Assembly (NCBI GenBank): GCA_937862565.1
Contig: CALMFT010000015.1
Location: forward strand, 27,497-91,496
Source of the DNA: an uncultured bacterium
GTDB lineage: Bacteria; Patescibacteriota; Gracilibacteria; Absconditabacterales; Absconditicoccaceae
Direction: 5' to 3'
Length of the DNA stretch: 64,000 nucleotides
Shown piece by piece: positions 35,575-47,939 of the stretch (positions within the stretch are counted from its first letter, which is position 1; the number at the start of each line of letters is the position of its first letter). The notes under the pieces are model-generated. The model was not told the origin of the DNA, did not search any database, and saw only the letters and a program-made list of their open reading frames with translations. The position numbers and the translations under genes are program-made.

Positions 35575-36807
35575 ATGTTTTTATACTTTTCATCTTTTAA
35601 AAAAACTTTTATACTTTTAGTAGTGCTTTTCGTAACATTATTGCCACTATCAGGTTTTACGTACGTTACAATCACTGATAATACATCAAAAAGTACTGCA
35701 GTATACGTAGGAGGCACAGGAAAAGAAACAACAACAAGAACTATTGGTAATGGAAATACTCAAATTAATACAAATTCAGCATCGAATAATACTGGTAAAA
35801 TTCTTATCAATCCAAGTAATAAAACAGGATCTAGTATCTTTGATTCTACAGGTTTAACTTTTGAGGACATTAACTCGATAGGACTTCCTGAAGATCCAGA
35901 GTTCTTGGAAGCACTAGCATGGATGTATACCAATAAACTTACAAGTCTATGAACTCCAGACTCATTCAGACCATTTGATAAAGTAACTAGAGAAGAATCT
36001 TCAAAAATATTTGGTAGATTTGCAAAATGAATTTTGAAAGTTAAGTTCAAAACAGAGATAAATAATGATTCTTGTATTTTTACAGATAGTTGATCAATTT
36101 CTTCTCCGCTGAGTTTGGATGTATTTGATGCATGTAAACTATGATTATTTAAAGGTGGAAATGGGGCCGCTTTCAATCCTCAGGGTGGTTTAACAAAGGC
36201 ACAGTCATTAGCAGTGTTGGTGAGATTGTTTGATAATAAATCTTGGGACGAAACGACCGACCCTCGGTTTTATAATTATTATAAAAGAGCATACGAATTA
36301 GAAATTACAAAAGATGTAGATTTTGAAAATTTTAATAGAGATGTAACAAGATATGAAGTTGCTCTGATGATTTATAGGTTCAATATAAAATACAAAATAC
36401 TTAAACCACAAAATGATAAGATTGTACCAACAAATCCATTTATTACCACAGTTCCAAATAGTACAGTTGTACAAACAGGCTCCAATCTAAAATCAGCTAT
36501 GATACTCATTAATTCAAGTTTTCTAAGCGACTCTGGAATACAAAATCTTCCTATAGATTTACTAGGAAATAATCTAATTCTTAAAAAAAGTAAAATAAAT
36601 GTTTTTTGAACTTGAAATTCAAATTATGTGTGGTTTGGGAGAGTGTATAATGAACAACAATATACAGGATCAGCGACTTTTACTATTCTTAGCGGTATTG
36701 TAAATGAAGCTTACATAAGACCTATCAATCTTAATAATAATTACTATCAAATTGAAGTCGGTACCCAGCTCCCATATTATACTATTACAGAAATTAATCC
36801 TAAGTAG
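35575..36807 (+). CDS. SLH-domain surface protein
   Basis: 410 residues, ATG 35575 to TAG. Signal peptide with hydrophobic TFILLVVLFVTLLPLSGFTY (~11-30). Low-complexity Thr/Asn/Gly linker (~35-90), then SLH-like repeats: FLEALAWMYTNKLTSLGTPDSF...TREESSKIFGRFAKG (~104-155), LTKAQSLAVLVRLFD (~205) and FNRDVTRYEVALMIYRF (~255). C-terminal ~140 residues may be Ig-like. Probably wall-associated. Seven TGA glycines. Confidence 0.83.
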
Positions 36808-36835
36808 ATCTCACCTTAATTATATATTCTTGATT

Positions 36836-37546
36836 ATGACTCTAATAAATTTTCAATTATCTGAAGAACAATATAAAGAGCTTACTGATGAATTGATTTA
36901 TCATAATGATCTTTACTATAATCAGTCTCATACTGAAATTACCGATGAAGAATATGATAATAAATTTCAACTCCTTGTATCTACTGAAAATTTGCATCCA
37001 GAATGGATTACTCCCAATTCTCCTTCTCAAAAATTAGTAGGACAAAACAGTAAACAAAAAGAATTTCAAAAAGCAGTTCATCAAAAGCCATTACTATCAT
37101 TGGAGAACACTTACAATGCCGAAGATATTAAAGATTGGTATGAAAGTATTGAAAGAGTGTTACAAAAAATGACAGAAGGAACTTCCTCGATTGGGTTTTC
37201 TCTTGAGCCAAAATATGATGGTATCAGCGTAGAACTCATCTACAAGCAATGAAAGTTTGTACAAGCTATCACGAGATGAGATGGTATGAGCGGAGATGAT
37301 ATTACTGCTAATGTCATGACTATAAATTCAGTACCAAAAATAATTCCATATCAAGAAGAACTTCATCTTAGAGGTGAAATTGTAATGCCAAAATCTGTAT
37401 TTGAAAAACTCAATGAAGAAAGGGCAAAAGCAGGTGAGGCACTTTTTGCGAATCCTAGAAATGCTGCATCAGGGAGTATCAAGCAATTAGATACTTCTGT
37501 TACTGCATCTAGAAAACTTTTATGTTACGTATATGATGTACTGTAG
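36836..37546 (+). pseudogene. ligA: NAD-dependent DNA ligase, N-terminal fragment
   Basis: 236 residues, ATG 36836 to TAG 37544-37546. Contains domain Ia (LTDELIYHNDLYYNQ..ITDEEYD) and part of the nucleotidyltransferase domain: LEPKYDG (adenylated Lys, ~133), TRGDG (TGA Gly), [22 protein letters not shown]. It stops before motif IV (DGVVxK) and lacks motif V, OB, Zn-finger, HhH and BRCT domains of the usual ~670 residues. It cannot be an active ligase. Downstream 113 bases carry no ligA sequence and lead straight into a truncated dnaE. Confidence 0.88.
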
Positions 37547-37659
37547 AAATATTGAATCAATATATTTTTTTCTTTATGAGAATATTTCTGACTTTATCTT
37601 TAGACTAAAATAACTACTAACTAGAAGATCACTTTTTGTTTTTTTGATTGCACAAGAAT
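37547..37659 (+). other. ligA-dnaE junction
   Basis: 113 AT-rich bases with stops in the reading frames of both neighbours. No remains of the missing 3' ligA or 5' dnaE are recognisable. Either a deletion scar or an assembly join. Confidence 0.5.
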
Positions 37660-40600
37660 ATGGATATACTTGAGTTTGAGATTAGATATCGTAGTTATGA
37701 ATGACTTTCACAAAAATTCAATCTTGATTGGACGAGTGAGGAGATTTCTAAATTATGTGCAATTTCAGATCAAGGTGTATTACATAAAAAACTCAATGAA
37801 ACAGACCCAGATGAACTTAAAGAACTTACCCTCGAAACATATTCAGATTATAAAAAATGAATAATAGCAGATTGAGAGAAAAAGATTCTTACAGCTGCAA
37901 AAGATGAATGAGATGAGGAATTTACACTTGCAGATTATATTCACAGAAATGAATATGAGCTCAAGGTAATCAAAGAAATGGGTTTCAATTCTTATTTGTT
38001 AGTAGTAGCAGATTTCATAAACCGAGCAAAGCACAACAGTATTCCAGTGGGACCAGGGAGATGATCTGCGGCTTGATCGATGACTGCATGGTTGATTGGT
38101 ATTACAGATGTAAATCCTTTGCCTTTTGGACTACTATTTGAAAGATTTCTCAATCCTGCCAGAGTGAGTATGCCGGATATCGATACAGATTTTGATGATG
38201 AACAAAGAGAATTAGTATATGAATACGTGAGAGAGCATTATGGCCATGAGAGAGTTGCAAAGATTGGAACCTTCATGAATATGTCTGCGAAAGCAGCATT
38301 TAAGGACGTAGCAAGAGCTTTTGGTCTCCCTTTTGACATTAGTAATAGAATTTCCTCACAGTTTACTATTCTTAATGATGATAGAACTGTAAATTTTCAA
38401 AGATGTTGGGTAGAAATTGATGAGCTGAAATCAGCATTGGATTGAGATGATCAGATTAAACAAATAGTAGATGTTACTGAAAACCTAATTTGAACTTTCC
38501 GTCAAACCGGAGTACACGCTTGTGGAGTAATTATCGGACCTGAGGATCTTACGCACTATCTTCCGTTACAGTTACCACCAAATACTATCTATTCTCCAAA
38601 AGAGTGGAATATTACGCAATACGATTACAAATATGCAAAAGTTGAAGATACAATTGGAGTTATTAAGATGGATTTTTTGGGTCTAGCTAATCTTTCTATT
38701 ATAAAAAATACCATTAAAATAATACAAAAAAGACATGAAATAAGCTGAAAACCATTGCCAGAGATGTTTCAAAAATATATGGTGACGAGTACTTTTGAAC
38801 CACCACTAGATGATCTATTGGTATTTGAAAACATTTTCCAAAAATGAAATACGAGTGGTATCTTTCAGTTTGAATCTGAAGGTATGAGAAGGTTTCTGAT
38901 GTTGCTAAAACCTGATAGGTTTGATGATATTGTTTCTATGAGTGCATTATATCGTCCTGGACCAATGGAGTTTATTCCTTCGTTTATCCATCGTAAACAA
39001 GGTGAAGAATCGATAGATTATATGTATCCTGAGCTGTATCAGGTCATTCGTGAACAGTACGGACAAGAAGTGGCAGAAGATGAAAAAAGAAAGCTTGAAG
39101 AAGATCTCAAACCAATTTTAGGGAATACTTATGGAGTTGCGGTTTTTCAAGAACAATTGATGTTTATGTCACAGCGTGTGGGTGGGTTTAGTTTTGCCCA
39201 AGCGGATGAACTGAGAAGAGGTATTGGTAAAAAGTTAGTAGATCTGGTAAGAAAAATGAAGGAAGAGTTTATAGAAAAAGCACAGGTATATAGAAATTAT
39301 AAAAAAGAAACAGCACGTTGGGTATTTGAGAAGATGATTGAACCAGCTGCTCTCTATTCATTCAATAAATCTCATTCGGTAGCATATTCGATGGTTGCTT
39401 TACAAACAGCTTATCTCAAAACCTACTATCCAATTGAATTTCATGCTGCATTATTACGCGCAAATGAAACAAATACTGAAGAACTTAGCAAGTTTATCAA
39501 TGAAATAAAATTTCAAGGACTTGATATCGTGGGGCCTGATGTCAATGAATCTTACAGCCACGTTGCTGCTATTCAAGACACCATCAGATTATGATTTTTA
39601 TGTATCAAAGGAGTAGGAAGCGAGGTGAGTGAGACTCTGCAAAAAGAAAGACAAGAAAATGGGAATTATAAAGACCTCGCTGATTTTCTCAAAAGATGTC
39701 AGTCGGTCATCAACAAAAAATCACTAGAATGACTTATAAAATCTGGAGCTTTAGATAATTTTATGGATCGCGGTGCATTACTTGAAAATTTGGAATATCT
39801 GTTGGAACGAACAAAAGCGAGTAATCAAATCTCCGATGGAGGCTTGTTTGGTGGAGGATTTGGAGAGCAAACTTTGGATCTGAAAGCAAAAAATCCATTG
39901 GATTCCATGAGCAAGATAAAGCTAGAATATGACGTCTTCAGGACCTTTGTTTCCTTCCATCCGCTTGATGGATTGTATCCGTGGGTAAAGGCAAGAGGCT
40001 ATAGTATGATATCTCAATTTAAAAATCGAAATTATGATAAGGAACAACAAGATTTTTGAGCTTTTACTATTGTAGGATTAGTCCTCAAAGTTACGAGAGC
40101 TAGGAAAAAGTGATTCTTTATTAAGATTGAGGATTTTAGTGAAAATATTGAATTCTTCGTGAAAGATCCTTTGGATATTAAAGAGTTTGATTTATTAATA
40201 ATAAGCTGATATAGAGGAAAATGATCACCAAGATGGAAAAAAATAATCAAGGTTGATCGTGAAAAGTTAGTTCAAATTGCCTCTGGAAGTGGAAAATATG
40301 ATCTGAATGAAACAATGTTTATGGTAAAAAGAAGAAGACTTGGGCTTACTTCTCTTCAGTCTGAAACTAATTCTGCGCCTGTTACGGAAGCTGAAACTGA
40401 AGAATTGTGATTAGAAGTAAACGATGCGAACTCACCTACAGAAATGGATTTACAAGTAATGGAAGAACTTAATGAAACTCCAATAGCAAAATTGGATGAA
40501 AAAGAAAAAAACTCATTAGGTGATTTAGAAGAAACTTGAATAGATCCAATAGGCGATGAGGATCAAGATGAGCCATCTGAGAATTTTTCTGATAGCCTTA

Positions 40601-40854
40601 AAAATCCATCCGAGAATAAGAATAATACTCAAAATGATAAGAATGATAGTGATGTTATCCATGATAATAGTTGAACTGAGAAAATAAAGAATGAAGTGCC
40701 TCAATTTGAACTTCCTAATGATATTCAGACTATAAAAAAATTACAACAAATAATTATGACTTCATCAGGAGATAACAAGCTTAGAGTTTGAGGTATGAAT
40801 ATTAGCTTAACTGATGAAGGACTAAAGCAAATAACAAGTCTACTCAACAAATAG
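37660..40854 (+). CDS. dnaE: DNA polymerase III alpha subunit, PHP domain missing
   Basis: 1064 residues from ATG 37660 to TAG; the in-frame region begins at a stop at 37618. Palm: VPGPGRGSAAGSM-like P-loop with two TGA glycines (~126), catalytic MPDIDTDFDD (~167), then ACGVIIG, MDFLGLANLSII, GIFQFESEGMRRF and SALYRPGPMEF. HhH, OB fold (FTIVGLVLKVTRARKKG) and a long acidic, Asn/Glu-rich tail (~930-1030) follow. The N-terminal PHP domain (~270-300 residues) is absent. Normally the replicative polymerase; the truncation follows from the junction with the ligA fragment. Confidence 0.85.
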
Positions 40855-40881
40855 TGAAACTTATTGCAAATACAAGTTTCA
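40855..40881 (+). terminator. hairpin after dnaE
   Basis: TGAAACTT/AAGTTTCA with an 11-base loop directly after the dnaE stop; short T content, so terminator function is tentative. Confidence 0.45.
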
Positions 40882-40933
40882 TTGTTATAAAGACAAATCA
40901 TTAGACTCTTTATTATTCTTATTAATTGAAATT

Positions 40934-41752
40934 ATGAATCGATTCACGCTCATATTCCATGAACTTATTACTCGTCCTATAGTCAATATTCTGGTTTTAT
41001 TTTTAGCACTTACTTCCGGAAATCTTGGTTTATCTATTATCTTTCTTACATTAGCGGTAAGAGCCGTATTATTCTCTACTACTGCTTCTGCAAATACAAT
41101 GGGTAAACATATGACAGATATCTGACCTAAAATGCAAGAAATACAGGAAAAATATAAAGATGATCAGGATAAACTGGCGAAAGAAACAATGAAATTATTA
41201 AAAACACAGTGAGCATGACCGCTCAAAGGTTGTTTGGGCTTACTATTACAAATACCTGTGTTTATTTCTTTGATTAGAGTAGTACAATGATTAGCAGATA
41301 AAACTCTTCCTACCAGTCATGTATATAGTTTTCTCACTCAATGGGGAGCTCAATATCTCGATGTTTCACAAATACAACATATCTTTTTGGGAATTGATTT
41401 ACTCCAACCTAATAACATAATACTCGCGGTTATAGCTGGGGTTTTGATTTTCGTTCAAACAACAATGACTACTTGGGTGCAACCAAAAGCAGCATCTCAA
41501 GCCATGCCAAATGGTCAAGCTATGCCAGATATGACAAAGATGATGCCGGTAATGAATATCGTAATGGTATTTATGATGTGATCATTTGTTTATAGCACAA
41601 AAGCTGGAGTAGGTTTATATATCCTTACTTCTACTTTATTTGGAGTATTGCAATTTTCTCGACAGTACAGACAAGTTTTGCCAATCAAAATCAGAGCATT
41701 ATTTGCTAAAAAGAAAAAAAAAGGAGAAGTGGAAGTCCTCTCAAGTAAGTAA
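40934..41752 (+). CDS. yidC: membrane protein insertase YidC/Oxa1 family
   Basis: 272 residues. First helix ~15-35, then NLGLSIIFLTLAVRAVLF (conserved Arg in the hydrophilic groove, ~43), cytoplasmic helical hairpin KMQEIQEKYKDDQDKLAKE, PLKGCLGLLLQIPVFISL (TGA Gly before PLKG), two further helices and a Lys-rich tail AKKKKKGEVE that contacts the ribosome in the family. Inserts membrane proteins with or without SecYEG. M16 protease gene follows by 23 bases. Confidence 0.94.
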
Positions 41753-41775
41753 TCATTATAACATATATTTGATAC

Positions 41776-43002
41776 ATGAAATATTCAAAACATGTTGTGG
41801 CTTGAATCACGACTATAATTATTCCTATAGATTCTAGTACTACACTCACTAGCCAGGTTTTCTGTAATGCAGGAAGTGTCTATGAAAATAAAGAAACGAA
41901 TGGTCTGAGTCATTTTTTGGAACATATGTTTTTTAAGGGATGAAAAAGATATCCCACTATGGAAAGTATTGCCAAAACTCTTGATGCTATTGGCGCAGAG
42001 CACAACGCCTATACATCAGATTATATTGCATCATATTATGTAAAATCTTCTCCAGAACATCGAAAGATCTGACTTGATGTGTTGAGCGATATGATTTGTA
42101 ATGCAACCTTCCCGGAAGAGGAAATCAAAAAGGAAACAGGAGTAATCTTACAGGAACTCCAAATGTATAAGGATCAGCCTAGGCATGAGATGTTGAAGCA
42201 TGCAAAACAATGGTATCATGGAGATAATGCATATGGTTGGCCAATCATCGGTACAGAAGAGACTATCCAATCAGTGACAAGTGAAAGTCTTCATACTCAT
42301 AAAAATGCTTTGTATACCAAGGATAATATGATTATTGTGATAGCAGGTAAAATTGATAATGAAGAAGATATTCTGAATATGATTAGCGAGCACTTTAAAG
42401 ATTTGGGTGAAACTACTACTCTTCAGAAAGCACCTTATAATAATTATAAACCAAGTGAATCAAGTTCCAAACTTGTACAGTGAATCAATCAATCTCATTT
42501 GGTCATGTTTGCAGACGGGATACCGATGCAAAGTGAAAAACAAGCTACGGCTGCAAAATTATTGGCCAACATTCTTGGGGGTACGACTTCTTCAAAATTA
42601 TGGATGGAAATAAGAGAGAAACTAGGACTATGTTATTATGTAGGAGCAAGACATAGCAGTAATCTTGATTTTGGACAATTTTCTGTGAGTGCAGGACTTG
42701 ATAAAAAGCAATTACAAATCTGAATTGATGCTATAGAACTTATTTTGAAACAAGCAAGTGAAGGGGAACTCACAAGAGAAGATTTTGAACTAGCTAAAAA
42801 TAATTATCTGGGATCTTTACAAATGGGTCTAGAAACCTCTGACGCAATTGCGGATCGGGTAGGTTATAGATATATGATGAAGAAAGAAATTAAAACATTG
42901 GAAGAAATAATGGAGCAATATAAAGCAGTAACATATGAAGAAGTTATGAACTTATGTAAGATGCTAGAAAAGAGTAACTGGTATACTTACTGGATTGAAT
43001 AA
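41776..43002 (+). CDS. M16 family zinc peptidase (PqqL/mitochondrial-processing-peptidase-like)
   Basis: 408 residues. Zinc motif GLSHFLEHMFFKGG (HxxEH, ~47) with distal Glu in EEIKKETGVILQEL (~117-126), then the second half with the R/Y pair region REKLGLCYYVGARHSS (~276). Full length for the single-protein bacterial M16 family. Several TGA glycines, for instance in FFKGG. Cytoplasmic, no signal peptide. It degrades or processes short unfolded peptides. Probably co-transcribed with yidC. Confidence 0.94.
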
Positions 43003-43216
43003 GATTATAAGAATTTAAAGATAAATATATTCTGATTATATAAAAATATGTCAATATATTATATTGACTTAATATGAATATTTACTATTACATTAACTAT
43101 AATATTGTCAGATTTATGCCATAATTAGAAAAACTTGAAATCTTGGTTAATATAATTATGTAGTTATAGTTAACAAAAAATTGATTGTTAATGTATTAAT
43201 GTGTATAGAATTTTAA

Positions 43217-43304
43217 GGAGAGGTGGCAGAGTGGCTTAATGTATCTGTCTTGAAAACAGACGAGGCGCAAGTCTCCGTGGGTTCGAATCCCTCCCTCTCC
43301 GCCA
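43217..43304 (+). tRNA. tRNA-Ser (UGA)
   Basis: 88 bases with long variable arm (class II), acceptor GGAGAGG/CCTCTCC, anticodon loop CTTGAAA, encoded CCA. The anticodon UGA reads UCA serine codons; it does not decode the recoded UGA. Confidence 0.95.
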
Positions 43305-43376
43305 TCATAGTATTTGATATGAACAGCGTACTGATGTATCAATGTCTGGTTGGCTATTTATCACTTTCCCCTGTGG

Positions 43377-44609
43377 ATGTATTACAGTAAACAAATCTTT
43401 TCGCCTAAAAGAAAATTCAAAAGATGATTATCAAGAGTACTTAGCAACTTTGGTATAAAGTGAACACAATTCTTATCCAAGTTTGCTCCCAAAATACAAA
43501 ATAAAATAGGTAATATCTTCCACGCTACAGGAAGTTTTGCTAAAGGAAACGTCGTAGGAATGTTTAAAACATGATTTACAGTTTTAACCCTACTCATTTT
43601 TTCTTACGCAATGATCTATGCTGATAATTTCCAAGCATACGATAATGTGGTACTCAGTGCTTGATCTGGGCTCGAAGATCAAACTATCAAAGATAATGAT
43701 AGTATGGTTATTGATCTAGAAGATGTAGTGGTAGACGAATCTGATGCACTTGGAATTCGTAAGATTACCTATACAGCAAGAAAAGGCGATACGCCAAGTT
43801 CAGTGGCTAGCCAATTTGGTATTACTACAAAAAATCTAAAACTCGTAAATCATATAGATACAGATACTCTAAAAGCAGGTACCAAACTTGTTATAACTCC
43901 AGTTGAAGGATTTGTTATCCAAAATACAGCAGGAAATATGACAGTTGAACAATTTGCAAACAAACATTTTATGGATGTAAATGACCTCAGAGAACTCAAT
44001 GACTACTCAAGTAACTTAGATATTATTAAAAACGGATACGATATATTCATTCCTCTTACGGTAGAAGAAGGAATAAGATTAGGATTTATCAAAGAAGAGG
44101 TGGTAGAACAAACTGTAACTGTTCCTACAAAAACGAATCCATCAAATCCAACAAAACCAAATACAAAAACAGTAGTTACTAAAACTGCTCCAAAAACTGT
44201 AGTTTCGACTGCTAAGACAACTGAAATTGCAAAAAGTGTAAAAAATGTAGGTAAAGCCTATTATTCAAAAGCTGAAACATCATCTACTTTTGGATTTGCC
44301 GCAGGAAACTGTACTGCTTACGTTGCTAAAAAATTACCAACAATTGGTAAAGCAATTAGAGCTGAAGGTGGAGGACATGCAAAAACTTGGTATTCTCAAG
44401 CTTCAAAAGCTGGACTCAGCGTTGGTAAGACGCCAAGTGTCGGAGCTGTAGGAGTTATGGGTAGTACTTATGGCTATTATGGACACGTCGGAATCGTTAC
44501 ATCAGTGTCAGAAAAACAAGTATGTATGAATAATGCAAATGTAAGAGGACGAGGAGTAGTTTCAGAAGATTGCTTCCCTAAATCAGCGTTCATTGGATAT
44601 ATCTACTAA
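43377..44609 (+). CDS. LysM-CHAP cell-wall hydrolase
   Basis: 410 residues from ATG 43377, reading four TGA glycines. N-terminal basic stretch then a helix (~64-82, FTVLTLLIFSYAMIYA). Two LysM domains: ITYTARKGDTPSSVASQFG..LKLVN..D.LKAGTKLVI (~128-175) and a weaker one (~180-225). Pro/Thr-rich linker, then a CHAP domain: AAGNCTAYVAKKLP (Cys nucleophile, ~310), GHVGIVTSV (His, ~374) and NNANVRG (~390). Cuts peptidoglycan peptides. Strong terminator follows. Confidence 0.9.
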
Positions 44610-44631
44610 TTTCAATTTATTATAGTTTTAG

Positions 44632-44670
44632 AAAAGAAAGGTTTTGCAAATATGTAATTCCTTTCTTTTT
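44632..44670 (+). terminator. Rho-independent terminator
   Basis: AAAAGAAAGG/CCTTTCTTTT stem with 18-base loop and T5. Confidence 0.65.
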
Positions 44671-44695
44671 CAACCTTTATCCTGAAATATCAGCC

Positions 44696-45196
44696 ATGAA
44701 GAATATAAAAAAATATCTCCCTGAGTTTGTATATGGTGGGATCGATGGAGTGATTACTACCTTTGCAGTAGTAGCATGATCGGCGGGTGCAGCTCTCAGT
44801 CCTCATATTGTGATTATCCTGGGATTAGCAAATTTACTTGCTGATGGATTTAGTATGTCTATTGGTGATTATCTCAGTAGTTCCTCAGAAAAAGCACTTG
44901 GTCAATCAAACACTGATAAAGTTCCACTTCACGGAGCTCTTATGACCTATGTAGCCTTCGTGGTAGTAGGATTTATACCCTTAATTCCATATATCTTCTG
45001 ATTATCTGGAGATCAATTCTGGATATCGGTAGTATTTACAGCAATTGGATTGACTACAATCGGTTGGATAAAATCATGGATAACTGGACTTCCTTTGTTT
45101 AAAACTATCCTTCAGACACTTTCACTTGGTCTACTAGCAGCATTGGTAGCATATTACGTAGGTGATCTCATAGAACACCTTATTAGCTCAAAATAA
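44696..45196 (+). CDS. VIT1/CCC1 family Fe2+/Mn2+ transporter
   Basis: 166 residues. Family start EFVYGGIDGVITTFAVVAGSAGA (TGA Gly after VVA), LGLANLLADGFSMSIGDYLSS is the metal-binding helix pair, and three further helices end the protein. Length is shorter than the ~230 of plant VIT1 because the cytoplasmic metal-binding hairpin is small. Moves ferrous iron or manganese across the membrane. Followed by a pseudouridine synthase gene after 36 bases. Confidence 0.9.
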
Positions 45197-45232
45197 ATTA
45201 AATAATCTGAATTATCCGCTTATTTTTTCATC

Positions 45233-45973
45233 ATGAAATTACTTTCCTATCTCCAGATTGAATACAAGCTTGCAAGAAGAAAAGCAGTGCAACTTCTACA
45301 ATCAGGAAAGGTTCTTCTCAATAATGCAGAACCTGAAAATTATCAAACTGAACTCAATATTGGAGATATGCTTTCAGTAGAATTTCCTCATGGGAGGGAA
45401 GAAAAAAAAATTGAAACTTTCCCAGTAATTGATTCTCAGCTCATATTATACCATAAACCTGTAGGAATTGTAGTCAGTAATGATGATCCTCACAATACCA
45501 CCATCTATAATCGTTTACCGCCAGGAATGAGAGAATATCAATATATAGGAAGACTTGATAAAGATAGTTCTGGATTATTGCTCTTAGCCAATGATAAAAA
45601 ATTGGTACATGAACTTGGTCACCCAAGTGCAGGGATTGTAAAAACTTACCTGGTGAGAATTGATAGCTTACTTGATGAAGAACAACTCAGTCATTGTATG
45701 AATGGAATGATAGTAGATGAACAGGGTAAAGCAGTTGGTGCAGGTCAATCGCCAGAAATGGGACAGGATTTCCTCAAGTTTGAATCAGTAGAGCAAGAAC
45801 AAAGAAAATGATATGTAAGTTTAGTAATTAAACTTGTAGAAGGACATAAAAGACATATTAGAAGATTACTCAAAGCTTGTGGGAAAAAAGTATTTGCTCT
45901 TCATAGAACTGCCTTTGGTAAATATAAGCTTTCAGATCTCAAAGAAGGTGAGTGGAAGTTGATGGACATCTAA
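45233..45973 (+). CDS. RsuA/RluB-family pseudouridine synthase
   Basis: 246 residues. N-terminal S4 domain (KLLSYLQIEYKLARRKAVQLLQSGKVLLNN), then LILYHKPVGIVVS (~78), catalytic YIGRLDKDSSGLLLL (Asp ~108), KTYLVRI and EGHKRHIRRLLKACG (~207; one TGA Gly before YVSLVI). Converts specific uridines of rRNA to pseudouridine. Which position cannot be told from the sequence. Confidence 0.93.
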
Positions 45974-46015
45974 TCAGAATAGAGAAGAAATATTTTAGTT
46001 TTTCAAATTTGGCTC

Positions 46016-47881
46016 ATGATGGAAAAAATTAAAAGATTTCTAGAACCACTTAGATGGCATAAGAAGTATGGAATCATAGTAGCAATAACATGAGCTATAG
46101 ATGGTACTTGGTGATTTATGTATCCTTGGATATATAGCAATATAGTAAATCTACTCACCAACTCACAGGATACAGGTATATTTAGTCAAGAAGTATGGAG
46201 ATTTGGACTGATGTATGGAGGATTTATGGTAATTTTTTTTGCCATTGACTACTGTACGAGAAATACAAGTATGTTATTTATTCAGGAAACTATGAAAGAT
46301 ATTTATAAAAAATATCTAAGCAAGTTTTTTGTAATGGATAACAACCATGGTGAACTTATATGAACCGGTAAACTGATACAAATCACAGCAAGTGGTGCAT
46401 GATCTTGGATAGACTTACTTAGAAATATAACACAAGACCGGGTTAAAGTAATCATATCTACAATGTGATCTATGATATTTATATCAACTATAGATATAAA
46501 ATATATGTGGCTGTCAATGATGATCATAGTAATAATGGCGCCAATACTAATGTTTTTGGTAAAAAAAACTAAAAAGTACAGAAAAGAACAGAAAGATATA
46601 AGGATAGCGAGATCAAGACAATCAAACAAGATCTTTATGACAAAATTTGAGATACTACAAAATAATAAAACTCAAAACGAGCTAGATGAGCTAGAAAAGC
46701 TAGAATATAGAAATAAAGAAGTAAGAAAAAAGATAAATAATCGACAGTTTTGGACTTACTGAACACCACGATTTGTAGTAGACATAATAATTGCCATATT
46801 TATCCTTGCTGCTACTTATATGATCACAAAGTGAGATATAACGATATGAGCTTTTGTAGGCATATGGAGTGCACTGAGTACCATAAAAAATCATATCTAC
46901 AATCTCATAAGACAATTTGAGTTATGGCCTGATGCTTGGATAGATGTAGAGAAATTATGGGATACATTTGATGATGCATCAAATATAGTATGATATGACA
47001 ATGGGGATAAATTTATTGGTAAAGACGGTGATGTAAGTATACAAAACCTATCATTTTCATATCAAGAAAAAGATGATAAGAAAAAAGATACTGATAAAAA
47101 TGAAGATGAAGATCAAGAAGAAAATAATGATGATAAACAGAATAAGATGATCTTTGAGGATTTTGACTTGCGCATAAAGTGATGAAATAAGATCGCTCTT
47201 GTATGACCAAGTGGATGAGGTAAAACTACACTTGTGAAATTGATCTCGTGATATCTCAGTCCAACTCAATGAGTCATAAACATAGACTGACAACAACTCC
47301 CAAATCATGATTGATCAAATCAACATACTAGTTTGAAATCATATTATCAGCATATCTGATATCTTACACAAGAGCCATCGGTATTTGATGCTACGGTATT
47401 GGAAAATCTATTGTATGGTCTTACTACAAATTATAAAATAGGTATAAAATGGGGAGAACTCGATCAAGATACCAAAGATAAGATAGAAAAAAGCGTCCGT
47501 CTCGCTCAGTGTGATTGGGTATATGATCTAAAAGATGTATATGATACGGAAGTAGGAGAAAGAGGTATCAAGCTGTCTGGAGGACAGAAGCAAAGACTCG
47601 CTATAGCCAAGATCATGCTAAAAGATCCTACTATTATACTTCTTGACGAGCCAACTTCAGCACTTGATAGTTATAATGAAGAACAAGTTACCATAGCAAT
47701 GAATAATCTTTTTGCAGGCAAAACTGTAATCATAGTAGCGCATAGACTACAGACTGTAAAAAATGCAGATGAAATTATCTATATAGAACATGGTAAGATA
47801 CTAGAAAGATGAACTCATCAAGAACTAGTGAAACTGGGTTGATCTTATTATAAAATGGTGGAATTGCAGAGTGGCTTCTAG
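46016..47881 (+). CDS. ABC exporter, fused membrane and ATPase domains
   Basis: 621 residues, ATG 46016 (or 46019) to TAG. Six helices in ~20-310, then an ATPase: VGPSGGGKTTLVK (Walker A, ~398, two TGA glycines), QHIGYLTQEP (Q-loop), IKLSGGQKQRLAIAK (~525), IILLDEPTSALDS (~546) and AHRLQT. Between the first strand (SFSYQEK) and the Walker A lies a Lys/Asp/Glu-only insert of about 30 residues (KDDKKKDTDK...). Over 15 TGA glycines, the highest load here. Homodimeric lipid or drug exporter; substrate unknown. Confidence 0.93.
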
Positions 47882-47939
47882 TTGTTTGAGCTATAAATAT
47901 GAAATTTGAATTTTAAATACAAATCACTACAACTTATTG

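Noticed and set aside
36836..37546. ligA fragment as a complete minimal ligase
   Set aside because: It ends before motif IV (DGVVxK) and motif V, which are needed for adenylation and joining.
43217..43304. tRNA with anticodon UGA as a candidate UGA-decoder
   Set aside because: Anticodon UGA reads codon UCA; the identity elements and variable arm are those of tRNA-Ser.
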